Positions 13,601-25,531 of a DNA stretch of 64,000 nt are shown here, one piece after another. The stretch is from Apostichopus japonicus (Eukaryota > Echinodermata > Holothuroidea > Aspidochirotida > Stichopodidae), in the NCBI RefSeq assembly GCF_037975245.1, contig NC_092580.1, positions 23,887,001 to 23,951,000 on the forward strand, read 5' to 3'. The position numbers and the translations under genes were made by a program. Under the pieces are notes generated by a model. That model ran no database searches. It was given only the letters and a program-made list of their open reading frames with translations, and was not told the DNA's origin. Every line of letters begins with the position of its first letter. Position 1 is the stretch's first letter.

Positions 13601-16600
13601 CTACTGATTCAACAACTCTATCAGCAAGGCGAAAATTTCCCACTAAAGGAACAGAATTATTCATTGCATGTACCGTAGTAAGGCCTATTATGTGTACAGC
13701 AGCTATTAACAACCATTGAGTGTGACATGACTAGCGGTGTGTTTGTCTTAGTTTGCGTAAAACAATTGTAGTCGTGGGTTAAACAATAACGGTTTAATTG
13801 GTACCTCTGGTAAACCTGATACAAATCAATCAAAACAAGAACAGCTGCTGTACACTGAAGATAATGAGATACTATTTGCAATTAATTAACAGTTTAGGGA
13901 TATCGCTACAAAATCATTTCCATGAAAAACAAGAGATATCCATACAATAATATTGTAACACTGTTACTGTAAAGTTGTGGAGCAATGAGAGTTCTGTGTG
14001 GAATTTGTGGAACCATTGTGGTAGTTTAAATCCCCTTGGAATTATATAGGGGTTATCTCTCCTGGCATTAAACCAGTTGTTATTGTTGGCAGATTATGGC
14101 TTTTGGGGCTGCTCCTATGCATCGGCATTAGGTATCTGGCTTATCCTGGGATTGTGATGTAACACATGTGATATTTCCTAGGGATACTCATGTGATCCCA
14201 TTTATCTCTGTAAAGGAGTGCAATTGTTTGGGGATGGTAGGAATGCACTGAAGTACTTGTGTATTATGTCTTAAGCTAAGTTGTAGGGTAAAGTTCATCA
14301 TTTGTATACATGTGGTATTTCCATGTATTGTTAAGGGATTTATATAAAATGCATTACCTGGGAGGGACAGAACAGTCTACTCTGGTTGCTGTTGGACGAA
14401 ACCAGATGCAAAGCCGAGGGGGGCAAAGGGGGCAGCCCCCCCTTGAGCATATTTTTTTAAATTTTATTTAATGTTTTTATGATATCGCTAGTAATTTCAA
14501 AAGAGAAAATGCTAAGATGCAACTTACAAGTCCTGGGAAGTGCCATTTCCAGCGATCTGGGAGGCATTTTCAACAAGACACTTAACCTTACTGTAAGAAG
14601 TTTTCTTTTCAATATATCGCTGTTAAAAATACCATCATCTCTCTGGATTTATTTTGTGTACATCTTCATTCTCTGGCCAATTACAATACAACATCTTAGG
14701 CCAAGAACCCTGAATCGGCTGGTCAGCGCTACTCACAGAGGATAGTGTTACAATATATTACATAAATATTGTCATACTGTTCACATGTTAAACAGCTAAA
14801 AAGAATTTGCATCATAATTGAAAATTGAAAATTCACTGAATATGTAAAGCCATCTTTGACTGTGATGAGATTTTTGAAAACGTTGTTTAGTTTTCATGCC
14901 TGCAACACCACTACAGACAATTTAGGACATGATCCTCATTGTGTCAATAGTGCAACACAACAATTAATGTTTCATATTTATCCAACGTAATTTATCTGTA
15001 ATCATCCCAAACTTTGGAAGCAATATCAAGAAAGAGTTTAAAATGTCACAAATGAGCAAAGGATACATAATTGCTGCATTTATGAAAGAAAAAAAAATTG
15101 GGTTGTCAGATCATTCAGGGAATAACTTAGTGAACATATTGTGTAGCAGTTTTGAGAGTCACAAATTATATTAAAAAGTAAAAATGATATATATGGTGAT
15201 ATCCACAAAAGCTGCTATCTGCAAAGGTGTACAGTAGCAATTTGACCATTTTAATGACATAGAATTTTGCTAATGTTATACCAGATAAAGTATTCCCTGT
15301 CATTTCTAAAATGTGGTAAACTGCTGCACAGGTGTTTTATGTTTGGTTTTTTTTGGTTTTTGCCACTCATGAGTCATGACATGCTATGTTCAGCACTTCA
15401 GCAGAAAAAAATCATTCTTTCCATTGTAAAACATTAGTAATGTTAAATGAGCAGTAAGTAAAAATTTACAAACTCATTAGAGTCTGTTTACACATGATTA
15501 TAGATACTAGACTTAAATTGCTCATCTGGCAGAATTTGAGATTGGGGATAGGACTCAATGGTCAAACTACCCCCTCCCCAACCCCCCCCCCATCCATCAC
15601 TTACAGTCTTGGCTCTGATTGGCTGATACCTATGACCAACATCTAGGTATAATTCCACCTTTTGGCATCTCAATGATTTATCCAACAACAGGAGGCAGCC
15701 TAAAGGAATTTATTCCTTTCAATTAAGAATTGGAAACTGTGACAGATCTTTACTATAAATATAATCAATCCTTTGTCTTTCTTCCTCTATTCCTCAGCCC
15801 TGGCTGACACATAACAAAAACACATACGAAAAAAAGACAATTTTGACAGACCTTTAAATTATGACACAAACATTTAATTTTCTTGAGTCCTTCACTGCCA
15901 CATTATGGGTATTTTAGAGCAATAGTTTTATGCGAATCCTGCAAAAAAAAGTTACATCTCGTTTTATTTTATTAAACAACCCCTCTCCCCACCCCCGCCC
16001 CCCCCCTCTTAAAATTGCAGCAGCTTAACACCTTGCAAACGCCCAGGCATATCCATTCACACCTTTCCATACACTTCAAACTTACTGACTATACTTCCTC
16101 TAAAGGAAGCATGAGATTGGTATGATATATAATACAAACATAGTTAAAAACAACCTTTGAATGGGTTTGCATCCAGGGCCTCTGAATAACAGGTATATAA
16201 TGGAAAGCTTGCCAAGTTTTATTTCTGTATGCTACAGCACCTCACTCTTCACTTGCTGTCAAACTCTCATTATTTTTGCATGAAACTTTGAGAAAACTGT
16301 GTAATGAACTAACTGTATGAAAGAAACCACTTGTCAGCACTGCTGTGGGAACTAGTGGGAACTAGTACCAGTCCCATCATTGTGATATGTAAACATCTAC
16401 GGACAGATATTATAGAAGACAATCATCTTACGAATAAGGTTCCTTAGTCTTTGATAGGACGTTCTGATTATGTATACAGTAATTAGGCTGTTGGCTGTGT
16501 GAAAAACTCAAATTTATGCAGTGAGTGTATTAAAGAACATGAGACACTACAGGCACGTAGCCAGTACTGGTGGTGCGATGAGGCAAAGCAAAATTGTTTT

Positions 16601-19254
16601 CCCCATTTAAAGTGTCAGAAAATATAAGTTTAATTAAACGGTGTGAAGACTCGCGCAAAAAGAAACGTCTAAAGCCGGTAATCTGACCTAGTTTCGAATG
16701 AGGTGTAACAGAAGTGTTAGCCACCACCATCGATCCCAGAAAATACACACACAGCTTGCTACCATCGGTAATTAGACACTAGTGTACAGTCAGTACATAC
16801 AGCTGCGGTCAATATACCCACAGCACAGTGAACAAACGATACAGCGATGGACATCTCAGGTTCAGCTAAAGATAACAAGGTATCACGTTTCATTACTGTC
16901 TGCATTTTGTAGCGACACGAACAAAGTTAACTTTTTCAGATGGCCCCACGCGGTTTGGGGCGAGTCTTCAATGCCTTTAATGCTTGTATTGATATGACTT
17001 TTCAAGACACCATAAAGGCTTGACCCTCCATTACAGATTTGAATTTTATGTTGGTAGGAGGGGGGGGGTGGGATTGCAGGGGCCAAACTTTGGATAACCT
17101 CTGTTCATGGGAGGATTGTCCCTCCTAAAAGTGACAGTTGCTGAATCAAGAAAAACTTGGTCACAGCAATTTTGTACTATGCATAGTATGGCTAATGAGA
17201 AAACCTTCTGAAAAGCAGATCAAAACTTGCTATAAAACACTGTAGCCTAACAGTATAATATCATAGTTATTATTATTTTGTTACCACTCTTTTTCTTTCC
17301 ATGCTTTCCAACCAATAGCGCCCCCTCCCCCTCACTCCCCCTCCCTCCCCTCCCCCAGCTAAACCAATGAGATATTAGTTTCACAGGTACATTACCATCC
17401 CATGGTACAGATACATCTGCTTTTGCAGTAATATTCATACAGTATATCATTTCATTCTTGTGTCAATCGTGCGACAAATTATGCACAGATCAAGTACTTT
17501 GGATAGTCCTATTTGCATTACCTGTATTTGTAATGTTATTATTTGTTGTATTATCGGTCATGCATTATGAAACTACTTACATTCAATGAAAGAGGTAAAC
17601 CTGAACAGAACTGAACTGAACTTTACACACATTTTGTCCAACATCATTTACATTTAAATATATTCAAGCACAGTGGTGTACTATAACTATAAAGAAGCTA
17701 CTGTAAGATTTTCAAAATCTCAAACCACCTAAAGAAAGAAGGAGAAACACACAAACAGATACCAATCCCTATAACTTCCCACCATCTTCCCATCTATCAC
17801 ACCCTTTCCACTTTCCTTCTAACCCCCCCCCCCCCTCCCAAAACAAAATCAAGAAATCCTATGATACAAACACCTTAAATGATTAAAAGTGTTACACATA
17901 CTGATGAAGTTGTGTAGACCTACTGTTTCCAGCTTGGTTACCAAGTTGTATGCTTGCTCTACTATAAACCAGATCATTCCATTTAAATAAAGGGTAAACT
18001 TCTGTGACACGTCTGGTCTCCGAGTTTACATTGCAACCAGCCAGCTTATAAATGCAGTTGCCTTCGAATAACCCTTAAGCAATTACTGTACACTGTTTAC
18101 ACTTTGCATGATTCTGAGGTTTCTGCATTTTACTTTAATAGCATTTAAATACTGCAACTATTGTGGTGTTTGCATAATGCAAACCACCATGGATTTGCAT
18201 TGTTATTTTTAACAAAAGGCAAGGTACTTTATTTATATATAGAGAATGTCTCCAGTGATAAATGGTATGAAGTATAAATGGGATATCAAACAGATACAAA
18301 GTGGAGCTGAAATTAATGGAATTCTCATAAATAACTTATGCATATATGCACCAGTGCACCACCACCCCAACATGTAAACCTTTACCCCTCCTTCCCCACC
18401 CCAACCCCCTCCCATAAACAAAATTATGTGCAGTAAAGATCATGATTACTAATCCAGGATTCTACAAAGTCAATATCACAGGGCCTTCGCTTTTTGTGAT
18501 CCTTCGGTTTAAGGAGGGGTGGTTGGTTGGATAGGGGAAGTGTTTGGGTAGGGGGTAGAGAATCTCCTCCTACAGAAATACACCAAAGTTGACTACAGTT
18601 GGAGTACTAGGAGTGGTGGGTGATATGGGTTGTTCATGAATTGCAGGTCAATGAGAGGTCATATTTTTGGTCATTGTCTTAATCTACAGAGAACTGCTTC
18701 TCCTATTGACGATACCAGGGTAATGAAACTCTTGAACAATGATATGAGACAAATGTTTCATATGATGGAGGCTTGTACTGTATGTACTGTACATCTGAAA
18801 ATCTTCTGCAAGTTTAGAAAAGTCTGTGATTGGAACCACTTTGAAATGCCAGTAAATGAAGTAGAAATTACATTTGAGGTGCAGAAACAATTATCTAGAT
18901 CTCTTTTGATCTTGTATAAAACTGAAGGGATCAAGAAGATGAGAATGAGGATATGGGGGGAGGGGGTGGGGGGAGCTTGTTAGGAACATACATAATTACA
19001 TGAAATTATGGTTACAAGACAAACTTGCTTCTCCTTGAATTCATACATACACTGTAACAGAAACATCCCAAACTCACCAGGTTGCTGGATTAGACAGATA
19101 GGTACTCACGATAAAAAAAAACGGCGAAAAAAAAACTGAGTCTTACCTCTTTAACTGGTGGGTACTTCCTTTTGCACTCTACTGAGAGAGCCCTGAGATC
19201 TGTCTGTAAATTCTCCATCAGCCGTCTCGCTGCTGCTTCTCGTTGATGAGTCAT
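687..19254 (-). CDS. MON2: MON2 homologue, 5' part (four coding exons, runs off the left edge)
   Basis: Large Golgi/endosome scaffold related to the Sec7-family Arf exchange factors; in animals and yeast it works with DOPEY/Dop1 and flippases in endosome-to-Golgi traffic. Exons (minus strand) 19147-19254, 9739-9802, 6525-6652 and 687-818 join in phase (0, 1, 0) to give 144 codons. Each segment matches the recalled N-terminus of human MON2: [20 protein letters not shown], then LKLKTIS, then [12 protein letters not shown] and [12 protein letters not shown], then NMLWNLMES and LTTNTVV. This is the DCB (dimerisation and cyclophilin-binding) region. The start Met gives a first exon of 36 codons, close to the vertebrate length. 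All donors and acceptors are GT/AG. The remaining roughly 1,500 residues lie outside the window. Identification is firm; exact exon ends are inferred from phase and similarity. Confidence 0.92.
3579..3935 (-). mobile_element. TTAA-flanked MITE, copy A
   Basis: 357 bp, in reverse orientation to the other three copies. Imperfect terminal inverted repeats: AGGCATTGAAGACTCGC at one end and AGGGTGTGAAGACTCGCG (read on the other strand) at the other. TTAA at 3575-3578 and 3936-3939 looks like the target duplication, as for piggyBac-type transposons. It has no coding capacity, and this copy has diverged most from the others. Confidence 0.85.
4579..5734 (+). repeat. Three-copy tandem array, unit about 270 bp
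   Basis: Units start near 4579, 4850 and 5460, each beginning with a form of GTTCCTAAAACTGTCTTCA. Each also contains a shared block with AAATGGGAAGTATATTATTG and a later block with AAGCTGGAGGTCTAGTTCATG. The second unit is split by a solo LTR; without it the period stays near 270 bp. Open frames in the units are not conserved between copies, so coding is unlikely. Confidence 0.88.
5035..5371. mobile_element. Solo LTR inserted in the tandem array
   Basis: 337 bp bounded by TGTAGAC and GTCTACA, i.e. TG...CA ends with a 7-bp palindromic terminus. It is flanked by ATAA at 5031-5034 and 5372-5375. The neighbouring array units preserve the empty site (catgATAAtacag), so the insertion and its 4-bp duplication can be read directly. 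No internal retrotransposon region is present, which indicates recombination to a solo LTR. An internal hairpin (AGTCTTGCCTC / GAGGCAAGGACT) lies near 5174-5204. Family (Gypsy-like?) and orientation are uncertain. Confidence 0.8.
6133..6490 (+). mobile_element. TTAA-flanked MITE, copy B
   Basis: 358 bp with ends AGGGTGTGAAGACTCGCG and (reverse) AGGCATTGAAGACTCGC. Left flank TTAA (6129-6132), right flank TTAT, so one target copy has mutated. It sits just downstream of the MON2 exon 3 donor in the transcript direction. Confidence 0.85.
6525..6652 (-). CDS. MON2: MON2 coding exon 3
   Basis: 128 nt. Acceptor tttcag|CGCTTG completes the split codon of exon 2; donor GCA|gtaagt. It encodes a block with [13 protein letters not shown] and [13 protein letters not shown]. 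The donor lies only 34 bp from the end of a MITE inserted in the next intron. Confidence 0.93.
6653..9738. other. MON2 intron 2: microsatellite and old repeat-like sequence
   Basis: Holds an (AT)n microsatellite at 7602-7637 and a stretch near 8940-9350 with recurring TTTGACCT phrases that resembles a degraded dispersed repeat. A similar stretch lies upstream of WASHC1 exon 3, near 40860-41230. No gene is supported. Confidence 0.5.
7602..7637. repeat. (AT)n microsatellite
   Basis: Uninterrupted TA dinucleotides for about 36 bp inside MON2 intron 2. Confidence 0.95.
9739..9802 (-). CDS. MON2: MON2 coding exon 2
   Basis: 64-nt exon too short to appear as a long open frame. Acceptor ttcag|GCTGCAGAG, donor TCAG|gtaaag. 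It encodes [20 protein letters not shown] plus a split codon, aligning with the AAESGIIKVKTIAARN block of vertebrate MON2. Entry phase 0 and exit phase 1 fit both neighbours exactly. Confidence 0.88.
10812..11222. mobile_element. MITE with AAGGCCCGGTCACACTA inverted ends
   Basis: 411 bp including flanking TA at both ends. Terminal inverted repeats start AAGGCCCGGTCACACTA and stay similar for about 40 bp, through TTTTATCGGAATAC. TCGGA/TCCGA phrases recur inside as subterminal repeats. A TA duplication would fit a Tc1/mariner-type origin; other assignments are possible. No coding potential. Confidence 0.82.
14405..14580 (-). repeat. Fragment of the G-rich dispersed repeat family
   Basis: On the minus strand this carries the same sequence as 23600-23730: GCCTCCCAGATCGCTGGAAA, CTTCCCAGG, TTGTAAGTTGCATCT, TTGAAATTACTAGCG, then an A-rich stretch and a poly-G/C block. 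It is a diverged copy of the element family seen in the THAP intron and near 57 kb. Confidence 0.75.
16638..16976 (+). mobile_element. TTAA-flanked MITE, copy C
   Basis: 339 bp, same orientation as copies B and D. TTAA at 16634-16637 and 16977-16980. It is slightly shorter than B and D because of an internal deletion near the right end. Lies in MON2 intron 1. Confidence 0.86.
19147..19254 (-). CDS. MON2: MON2 coding exon 1
   Basis: 36 codons from ATG at 19254, ending KYPPVKE with donor GAG|gtaaga (phase 0). An open frame continues upstream of the ATG, but the chosen Met fits the usual length of the family. The 5' UTR probably extends toward 19.4 kb. Confidence 0.92.
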
Positions 19255-21517
19255 GATTGCTTCTACTGTACTACTCTCCTCCACCAAACTGGGAGAGAGC
19301 AACTTGAGGTATACTCCTACTTTCGTAGATAAAAAGCACACTGTCCTCACAAGACTGTTCTGCAATGTTTCATGGTGATGACTATGTAGTTCTGATACTG
19401 ATCCAAGATTCTGTGAATACTCAAACTTGTGAGTCCTCTAGTTTTCGTAATGTCACTGGGCTTAACGTCTTAATTTCACTCCGTAGTAAGTGGTTAATTC
19501 TGCAATGAATAAAAGTGAACACAATTTCCCTCACTCAATCAAGCAGAAAAAATTTACATCAACATCTAGATGCCAATATACAAACTGTGCACTATACTGT
19601 GCAAGTCTAACCCACTTCTAATAATTACTTCATAAACATCACTAAATCACACACACACTTGATAATTGAAAACTTGGGTTGGCTACAAAATGAAAGAAAT
19701 ATTTTGTCATTGTTTCTGATGTCTGTGTCAATAACTACAATCATCAATATATATACTGTATAGCTAGTTGTCCACCATATTGGTCTGTTTCAGCTGATGG
19801 CACAGGACGTGATAATTGAGACTCAATGTCAGAAAATTTCTAATCTCTCCACACTGCATAACATGATTAACAAGGTGTCACAGATGGTAGCATTTTCTTT
19901 ATAAGCTTTATAGCACCAGTTTGCGGTGGAATATTACAGCTCTTATGCTTAATTATTCATTCCATTATAAATATAAGCCAAACTGACACATATTGCAACT
20001 TAGGTTATTTCTTTGCATTAAGATGAATGTTCTTAATAATCCCACAGACATGGTGATAAAATTTAGGGCTCCATTAAAGAGCTTGAGTGAAAAACTAACG
20101 AATGTAAACAACACTTTGTTTAAAATTAAACAAAGTTAGCAGGTTCTTTTAAAAGGCTCTCTTTCAATCCATAAATCTGATGCATTCGCAGGAGCGGACT
20201 GGATCATAAAATACCACCAGCACAATGAAACAACTGGTGGTGCTGCCTAGGTCAAAACTAGAATCAGCATTTTCGGCACCTTTGGTTGGTCACTCTTTCA
20301 GCATCGCCTCGGACCCAGCCCCACAACAGTGAACTGGCAGTCCAATCTGCCCCTACAAAATGCAAGCAACTACTTTGTCCTCAGTTATATGATGTGTTAT
20401 CATCATTAATTGCTTAAGTTAGTTATCAACTCTGCTTTCTTATTTGACTTCATCACGATGGTGGTTCTTAATCTTATGGCAGTGTACAGTACAGTAAAGA
20501 AATACCTTACTAGCTGGCATTGCATTTTATGTTATCTGGCTACTGACTCAGTAGCAGGGTAATATTGAAAATATTATTAGCAGGCCTGACTAGCTCTCTG
20601 TTAAACATTAATTTAAATTATCTAACTTCTAAGTAAGCCTAGGCCCAGGCCACCATGGTAAAATATTGCATAGCCTAGGATATATTTGAAGAAATTAGCA
20701 AAATGTGTTCAATGAAATAGATAACCTTGCCAGTTCAAAGTCTTAAGTGCATTATAACTAAACCCAGAAAGGTTACAACTACTTGCTTATTTTATCCTAA
20801 CTTAGTAATTAGATTTTATGTAACGTAGCCTATCATTGGCTTGATAAACGCTAAGTGAAGTCTGTAGACTTATCATTGATAATGTTAGGCTGATCATAAC
20901 GTTATGCCTAGCCTAACGTAAGTTTCTGTTTAAATCAACACAAACAACGACACGTTTGTCATATGGTATACATGTCATAAAAATCCCTTCCACGTTATAT
21001 TCACGCTGGCAGAAAAGGTTACGTCTGTCGCCCTGTTTCTAATCCCTTACGTGTAATTAACGACGTTGGTAGCTTCTTTCACAGGGGGCTGCCATATTGA
21101 AATTTCACATTGATAATGCACATCACAAATTTCTGTAATGCACATCTGTAAATGTGTATCCTCAGATGAGGCGAGTAGGTTAGTTACAATTTACGATAAC
21201 AATAGAAGCTGATGATTCGAGCCCTTCTATCGAATGAAAGAGCGCAGAGTATGAACTATTTGTAGCAAAATTTGTCAATATTTTACCATAACATTAATTT
21301 CATGAAATTTCGTATGGGAATAACATTAGAAACAAGAGCTAGAGAAACAGGTTAAAGTGGGCGGAGTTTGACACTGAGTGGTACTAAGGCAGGATAGAGG
21401 TCGCTCTGTGAGATTGGGGAAGAGCTGCATGACAATCTTTATGTTTTCTCGTAGGAGCCATTTTGTTTCCACTGCAAAGTAATAATCTGAATTTTCACCA
21501 GTTTTCATTTATTCAAA
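19255..21517. promoter_or_regulatory. Divergent intergenic region between MON2 and the THAP gene
   Basis: About 2.3 kb separates the MON2 start codon (minus) from the THAP start codon (plus), so promoters of both should lie here. I can point to no TATA box or initiator with confidence. A short MITE-like insertion occupies 20191-20354. The last 500 bp before the THAP gene contain more CpG than the surroundings. Confidence 0.4.
20191..20354. mobile_element. Short MITE-like element
   Basis: About 164 bp with partly complementary ends: GCAGGAGCGGACTGG at the left and, on the opposite strand at the right, GTAGGGGCAGATTGGACTG. Such ends are typical of hAT-type MITEs, but I find no clear 8-bp target duplication. 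Confidence 0.45.
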
Positions 21518-21670
21518 ATGGGAGGTTGTTCCGCTTTGAGGTGCACTAACCGATCTGAAAAGGGATTTAAAATGTTTAAATATCCTTCTGATCCTGCACG
21601 GAGGAAAGTATGGGAAGATAAAGTTAACAGGGAAGGATGGACGTCTTCGCGTAGTAGCTGCCTGTGTGAG
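21518..21670 (+). CDS. THAP gene coding exon 1
   Basis: 51 codons from ATG at 21518, beginning MGGCSALRC. Donor GAG|gtaaat (phase 0). It carries the first Cys pair and C50 of the THAP zinc site. Confidence 0.88.
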
Positions 21671-24600
21671 GTAAATTATAGGCCTAAGGTAGGCTATGGG
21701 CCAGGCCCTAACAATACATTAGGCTAGGCCTAGACCCCTCTCCACCCTCGGCTTAGTGAGGCTACGTAAATCACTGGCGCTTACAACGTAGTATCACATT
21801 ATGTCATAGGTCTGCACAAAGCTACAGTGTGGTACTTTTTAAGAAAAAAGTTGCCCAGGAAAGAACCTGGCCAAGAAAACCAAACTACCGAACGACTTAT
21901 CCGCTCTCAACCCCAGTCCCCTTGCATCGTGACTGTGTAGTGTGTGATCATCGTCGGCAGGTGTGCATTACCATTCCCCTCAAAAGGTAACAGATACTAC
22001 ACATGATCTTAGCCAAAAGGCCGAGAAGCGAGAAGCTACAGTGTGGTGTACCCTGGCTATGACTCGAGGTTAACCTAATTAAGGCCTGGGCCTGGGCTTA
22101 CTTTTCTACAGTAGGCAGGCGCGTATCCAGGATTTTCTAACCCGGGGGGCGCGAATTACTATCTAAGCGGAGCGCCACCATCGGTTGGCGCGCAGCGTAC
22201 AAGAAATTTTCTGGTTTTGATACCCCCAGATCACCGGAAATGGCACTTCTCAGGCTTGACAATGACCAACCAGATGTACACTTTTTGCCTGAGAACCAAG
22301 TTTTTCCCAATAGTTTTTTTCCATCCATAACCTTTTTGAAGTTTGTCACCAGTCACACATCATGTTCAACCTCATCGCATGTCCTGTGGATCATTGCTTT
22401 TGTAGGTGATTCTACGTCGCGGCCCACAATATCCGTCAGCCCCACTTTTCAAGGTTTTAAGCCCGTTATTTGTTCAGAATTTGAAAATTCACGTTTCTCG
22501 TGATTAAACTCAATTCAAAACATACCCATAATGTTGCACAAAATTTCATCTATGGACAACCAATATAGAAAAACCCAAGGGCGGCAGAAGCACTTTTAAT
22601 CTGGGGGGGGGGGGCACCGACATCAAAGGGCACTTTGCAGATATTCGATTGGACTGATGCAATTTTTTTGGTTTTACAAACCCCTCAGATGGTCGGAAAC
22701 GGCCCTTCCCGAGTGTTCATTCTGGTTCCCTGGCCACTTGCTAACTCGAGACACCTAAATTTTTATGTAGAAAAAGGGCACATTTTTAACCTGAGGAAAA
22801 GTGAGGGGGGGGGACGTGCCCCCTGTGCCCCCCGGTTCCGCCGCCCTTTAAAACTCCTTGAACCCCTAACAGACCGGTCAATATTGCACGAGTAGAGGGA
22901 CGTGTGATGAAGAATGTCGGTCAGAAATTTTCAAAAATTCAGACACAGTTAATTTCTTGGTGTACAAATATTAAAACCTCTTATAACGGCTATTATAAAA
23001 CTTGGTTGAAGGAAATGAAAATATAGCAGATATTTCCGAAACCGAACAATACACACATAGGCGTAGGAGGCGGGGGGGGGGGTGGAGGCTGCAGCCCCTA
23101 ATTCGCCATTACTAATGTAAAAGAGAGTTTTAACATAATTGGACCTCGATGATTTTCTCCATCTACATAAGACATTTCGTTGTTTACATTAGCATCCCGC
23201 GGTATACTGAGCAGCTTTCACGGACCGTAAGGTACACGATGGCATCTGATGTAATAACCGATGCTTGCTTATATGATATTGACATTAACATGTTGGAATT
23301 TTTGGTTATTTTTTTTCGGGCAAGTCGGACAACTTTGAGGCTGTTCATCCTGGAACGCCATTTTCATGCTCACTGATATGATGTGATATCTGCTGTTTGC
23401 TTTACAAATTCGAACCGGCGCGTAGCAAGGAATTTGCCAAGGAAAGGGCGAAGCCTGTAGGCAAATTATCTAAGCGTAGCTCCTCCATTAGTTGGCGCGA
23501 AGCGTATAAGAAAATTTTGGCCGAAAATGCCTCCCAGATCGCTGGAAATGGCACTACCCAGGACCATTTGTTGGCGCGAAGCGTACAAGCAAATTTTGGC
23601 CGAAAATGCCTCCCAGATCGCTGGAAATGACACTTCCCAGGCCTTGTAAGTTGCATCTAAGCACTTTCTATTTTGAAATTACTAGCGACATCATAAAAAA
23701 AATATGCTGAAGGGGGGGGGGGGGCGGTCGCCTCCTTCCCGAAATTTGTCATGTTCCCCGACGACACGGTCGAGTTCGAGACCAGCCACAGTTGGTTTCA
23801 TAGCACCGTTCTACAATTGATTAAGGCGTATATACACACACACGCATTATGATAGACCATATATAGAATATATAGATCATGAGTCAGAGAAGAAAAATGG
23901 AAACGTCAACAATTGAGTTGTCGGTGTAAGGGGTAGGGTGAGGCACACGCCTCTTCCGAAATCCTTGATCCGTCACTGGCTACCCTGTGTATATAATAGG
24001 GATCAGCGCTGTAATAATGTCACTGTTCCTCTTTCTCTTCCCGGTGTCTTGGCGTTGTGTTTTTCTTTAACTCCCTCCTTTTCTCCTTTTTCTCTCTTTC
24101 TTCCTTTTCTTTTCCCTTCCTTCCTCTCCTCCTCCTCTTTTCCCCCCTCTTTTTTCCTTTTTTCTTCTCTTTTTTTTCTCTCCTCTTTTTCTTACCCGGG
24201 GGGCGCGCGCCCCCAACGCCCCCCCCCTGGATACGCACCTGGTAGGCCTAGGCTACCTTACGTTGGGAATACAGTCAGTCAATGGGAGCTGTATACAACA
24301 GGGCTGTAAGATGTAAAATTCGGGTCGGCCAAAATCTATCAGGAAAATAGTATGGAAACACTGACAGAGATCGTACAACTTTTTGCATCCATGTGCTTAT
24401 TTTCTACAGTTGTTCTGGTTAAAATTTCCTGGTATTCCTTGGTTGGACATATGGAGGATATACAAAATCCAACTTTCACATAAGGTTGGCATATCGTCTT
24501 CAAAACAATCGGACAAGAAGATTTTAAAAAAGTCACTTTTCGGCACAAAAAATTGGACAAGATGCGTTTTAATTGGACCCTTTTTGTGTATTTTGGTCGA

Positions 24601-25451
24601 AAATCTAGCAGCCCTGGCCCGTGTGTTTGTATGCAAACTCAAAAGACCAATAAAATAAAAAAATCATGGATATTTTGTGTCTTTTGTCACTGTGTTTTCT
24701 GCAGGGTTAATGACAATAGTTTCATTTGCATCTTCTATAGTATTTAAAGGGTGTGAAGACTCGCGCAAAAAGAAACGTCTAATGCCGGTTATCTGACCTA
24801 GTTTTGAATGAGGTGTAACAGAAGTGTTAGACACCACCATCGATCCCAGAAAATACACACACACAGCTTGCTACCATCGGTAATTAGACACTAGTGTACA
24901 GTCAGTATATACAGCTGCGGTCAATACCCACAGCACAGTGTACAAACAATACAGTGATGGACATATCAGGTCCAGCTAAAGATAACAAGGTATCACGTTT
25001 CATTACTGTCTGCATTTTGTAGCAACATGAATAAAACGTCGCTTGCAAGCAACAGAAAGTTAACTTTTTCAGATGGCCGCACACGGTTTGGGGCGAGTCT
25101 TCAATGCCTTTAAGCTTACACCTTAGATGCCCCTGATGATGTTACATACAACAGATACTAATTAGCTAGGAGGTAGCAAATTGCCTTACCTGGTGGGATA
25201 AGAAAACAGAAACATCAACTTTGTCATATGAGATACTGGCACATGATGAACAATTCCCCCAAAACTGTGTGAAATTTATAGTGTTATCACATACTGTATG
25301 GAAATATCATAGTCATACTGACATGAGCAGAGCCTGGAGCGATTGGAAATGTGATATCATGAGCCTCTTCTATATAATATTGCTGTTTCTTGTGTCTTTC
25401 TGAGGAATTGCCAACTGTGAAATTTCTAAAGTAGTTTAATTTTTAAATTGA

Positions 25452-25531
<80 letters not shown>

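Larger units (their letters stand above)
9803..19146. other. MON2 intron 1: MITEs and repeat fragments, no other gene seen
   Basis: A 9.3 kb first intron. It contains a TA-flanked MITE (10812-11222), a fragment of the G-rich repeat family (14405-14580), TTAA MITE copy C, and many C- or G-homopolymer runs (15570-15590, 15990-16010, 17040-17070, 17320-17360, 17820-17840, 18950-18970). Open frames here are short and unrecognised. Confidence 0.5.
22116..24241. mobile_element. Mosaic of nested G-rich non-autonomous DNA elements
   Basis: The ends are inverted repeats: CAGGCGCGTATCCAGG at the left and, on the other strand, CAGGTGCGTATCCAGG at the right. GTAGG flanks both (22111-22115 and 24242-24246). 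Inside are a smaller inverted-repeat unit (22579-22858, AAGGGCGGC ends), a duplicated module of about 79 bp (23493-23646), several poly-G runs, and a long pyrimidine tract (24060-24195). Ends of this type are common in hAT-like MITEs, but no clean 8-bp duplication is present, so it may be several fused insertions. Confidence 0.65.

Noticed and set aside
21834-22032. Functional U2 snRNA gene
   Set aside because: Only the first 43-44 nt match U2; the Sm site and 3' stem-loops are missing and a target duplication shows retroposition.
24020-24245. Lys/Glu/Arg-rich (minus) and Phe/Ser/Leu-rich (plus) frames
   Set aside because: Products of a pyrimidine tract inside a repeat, not genes.
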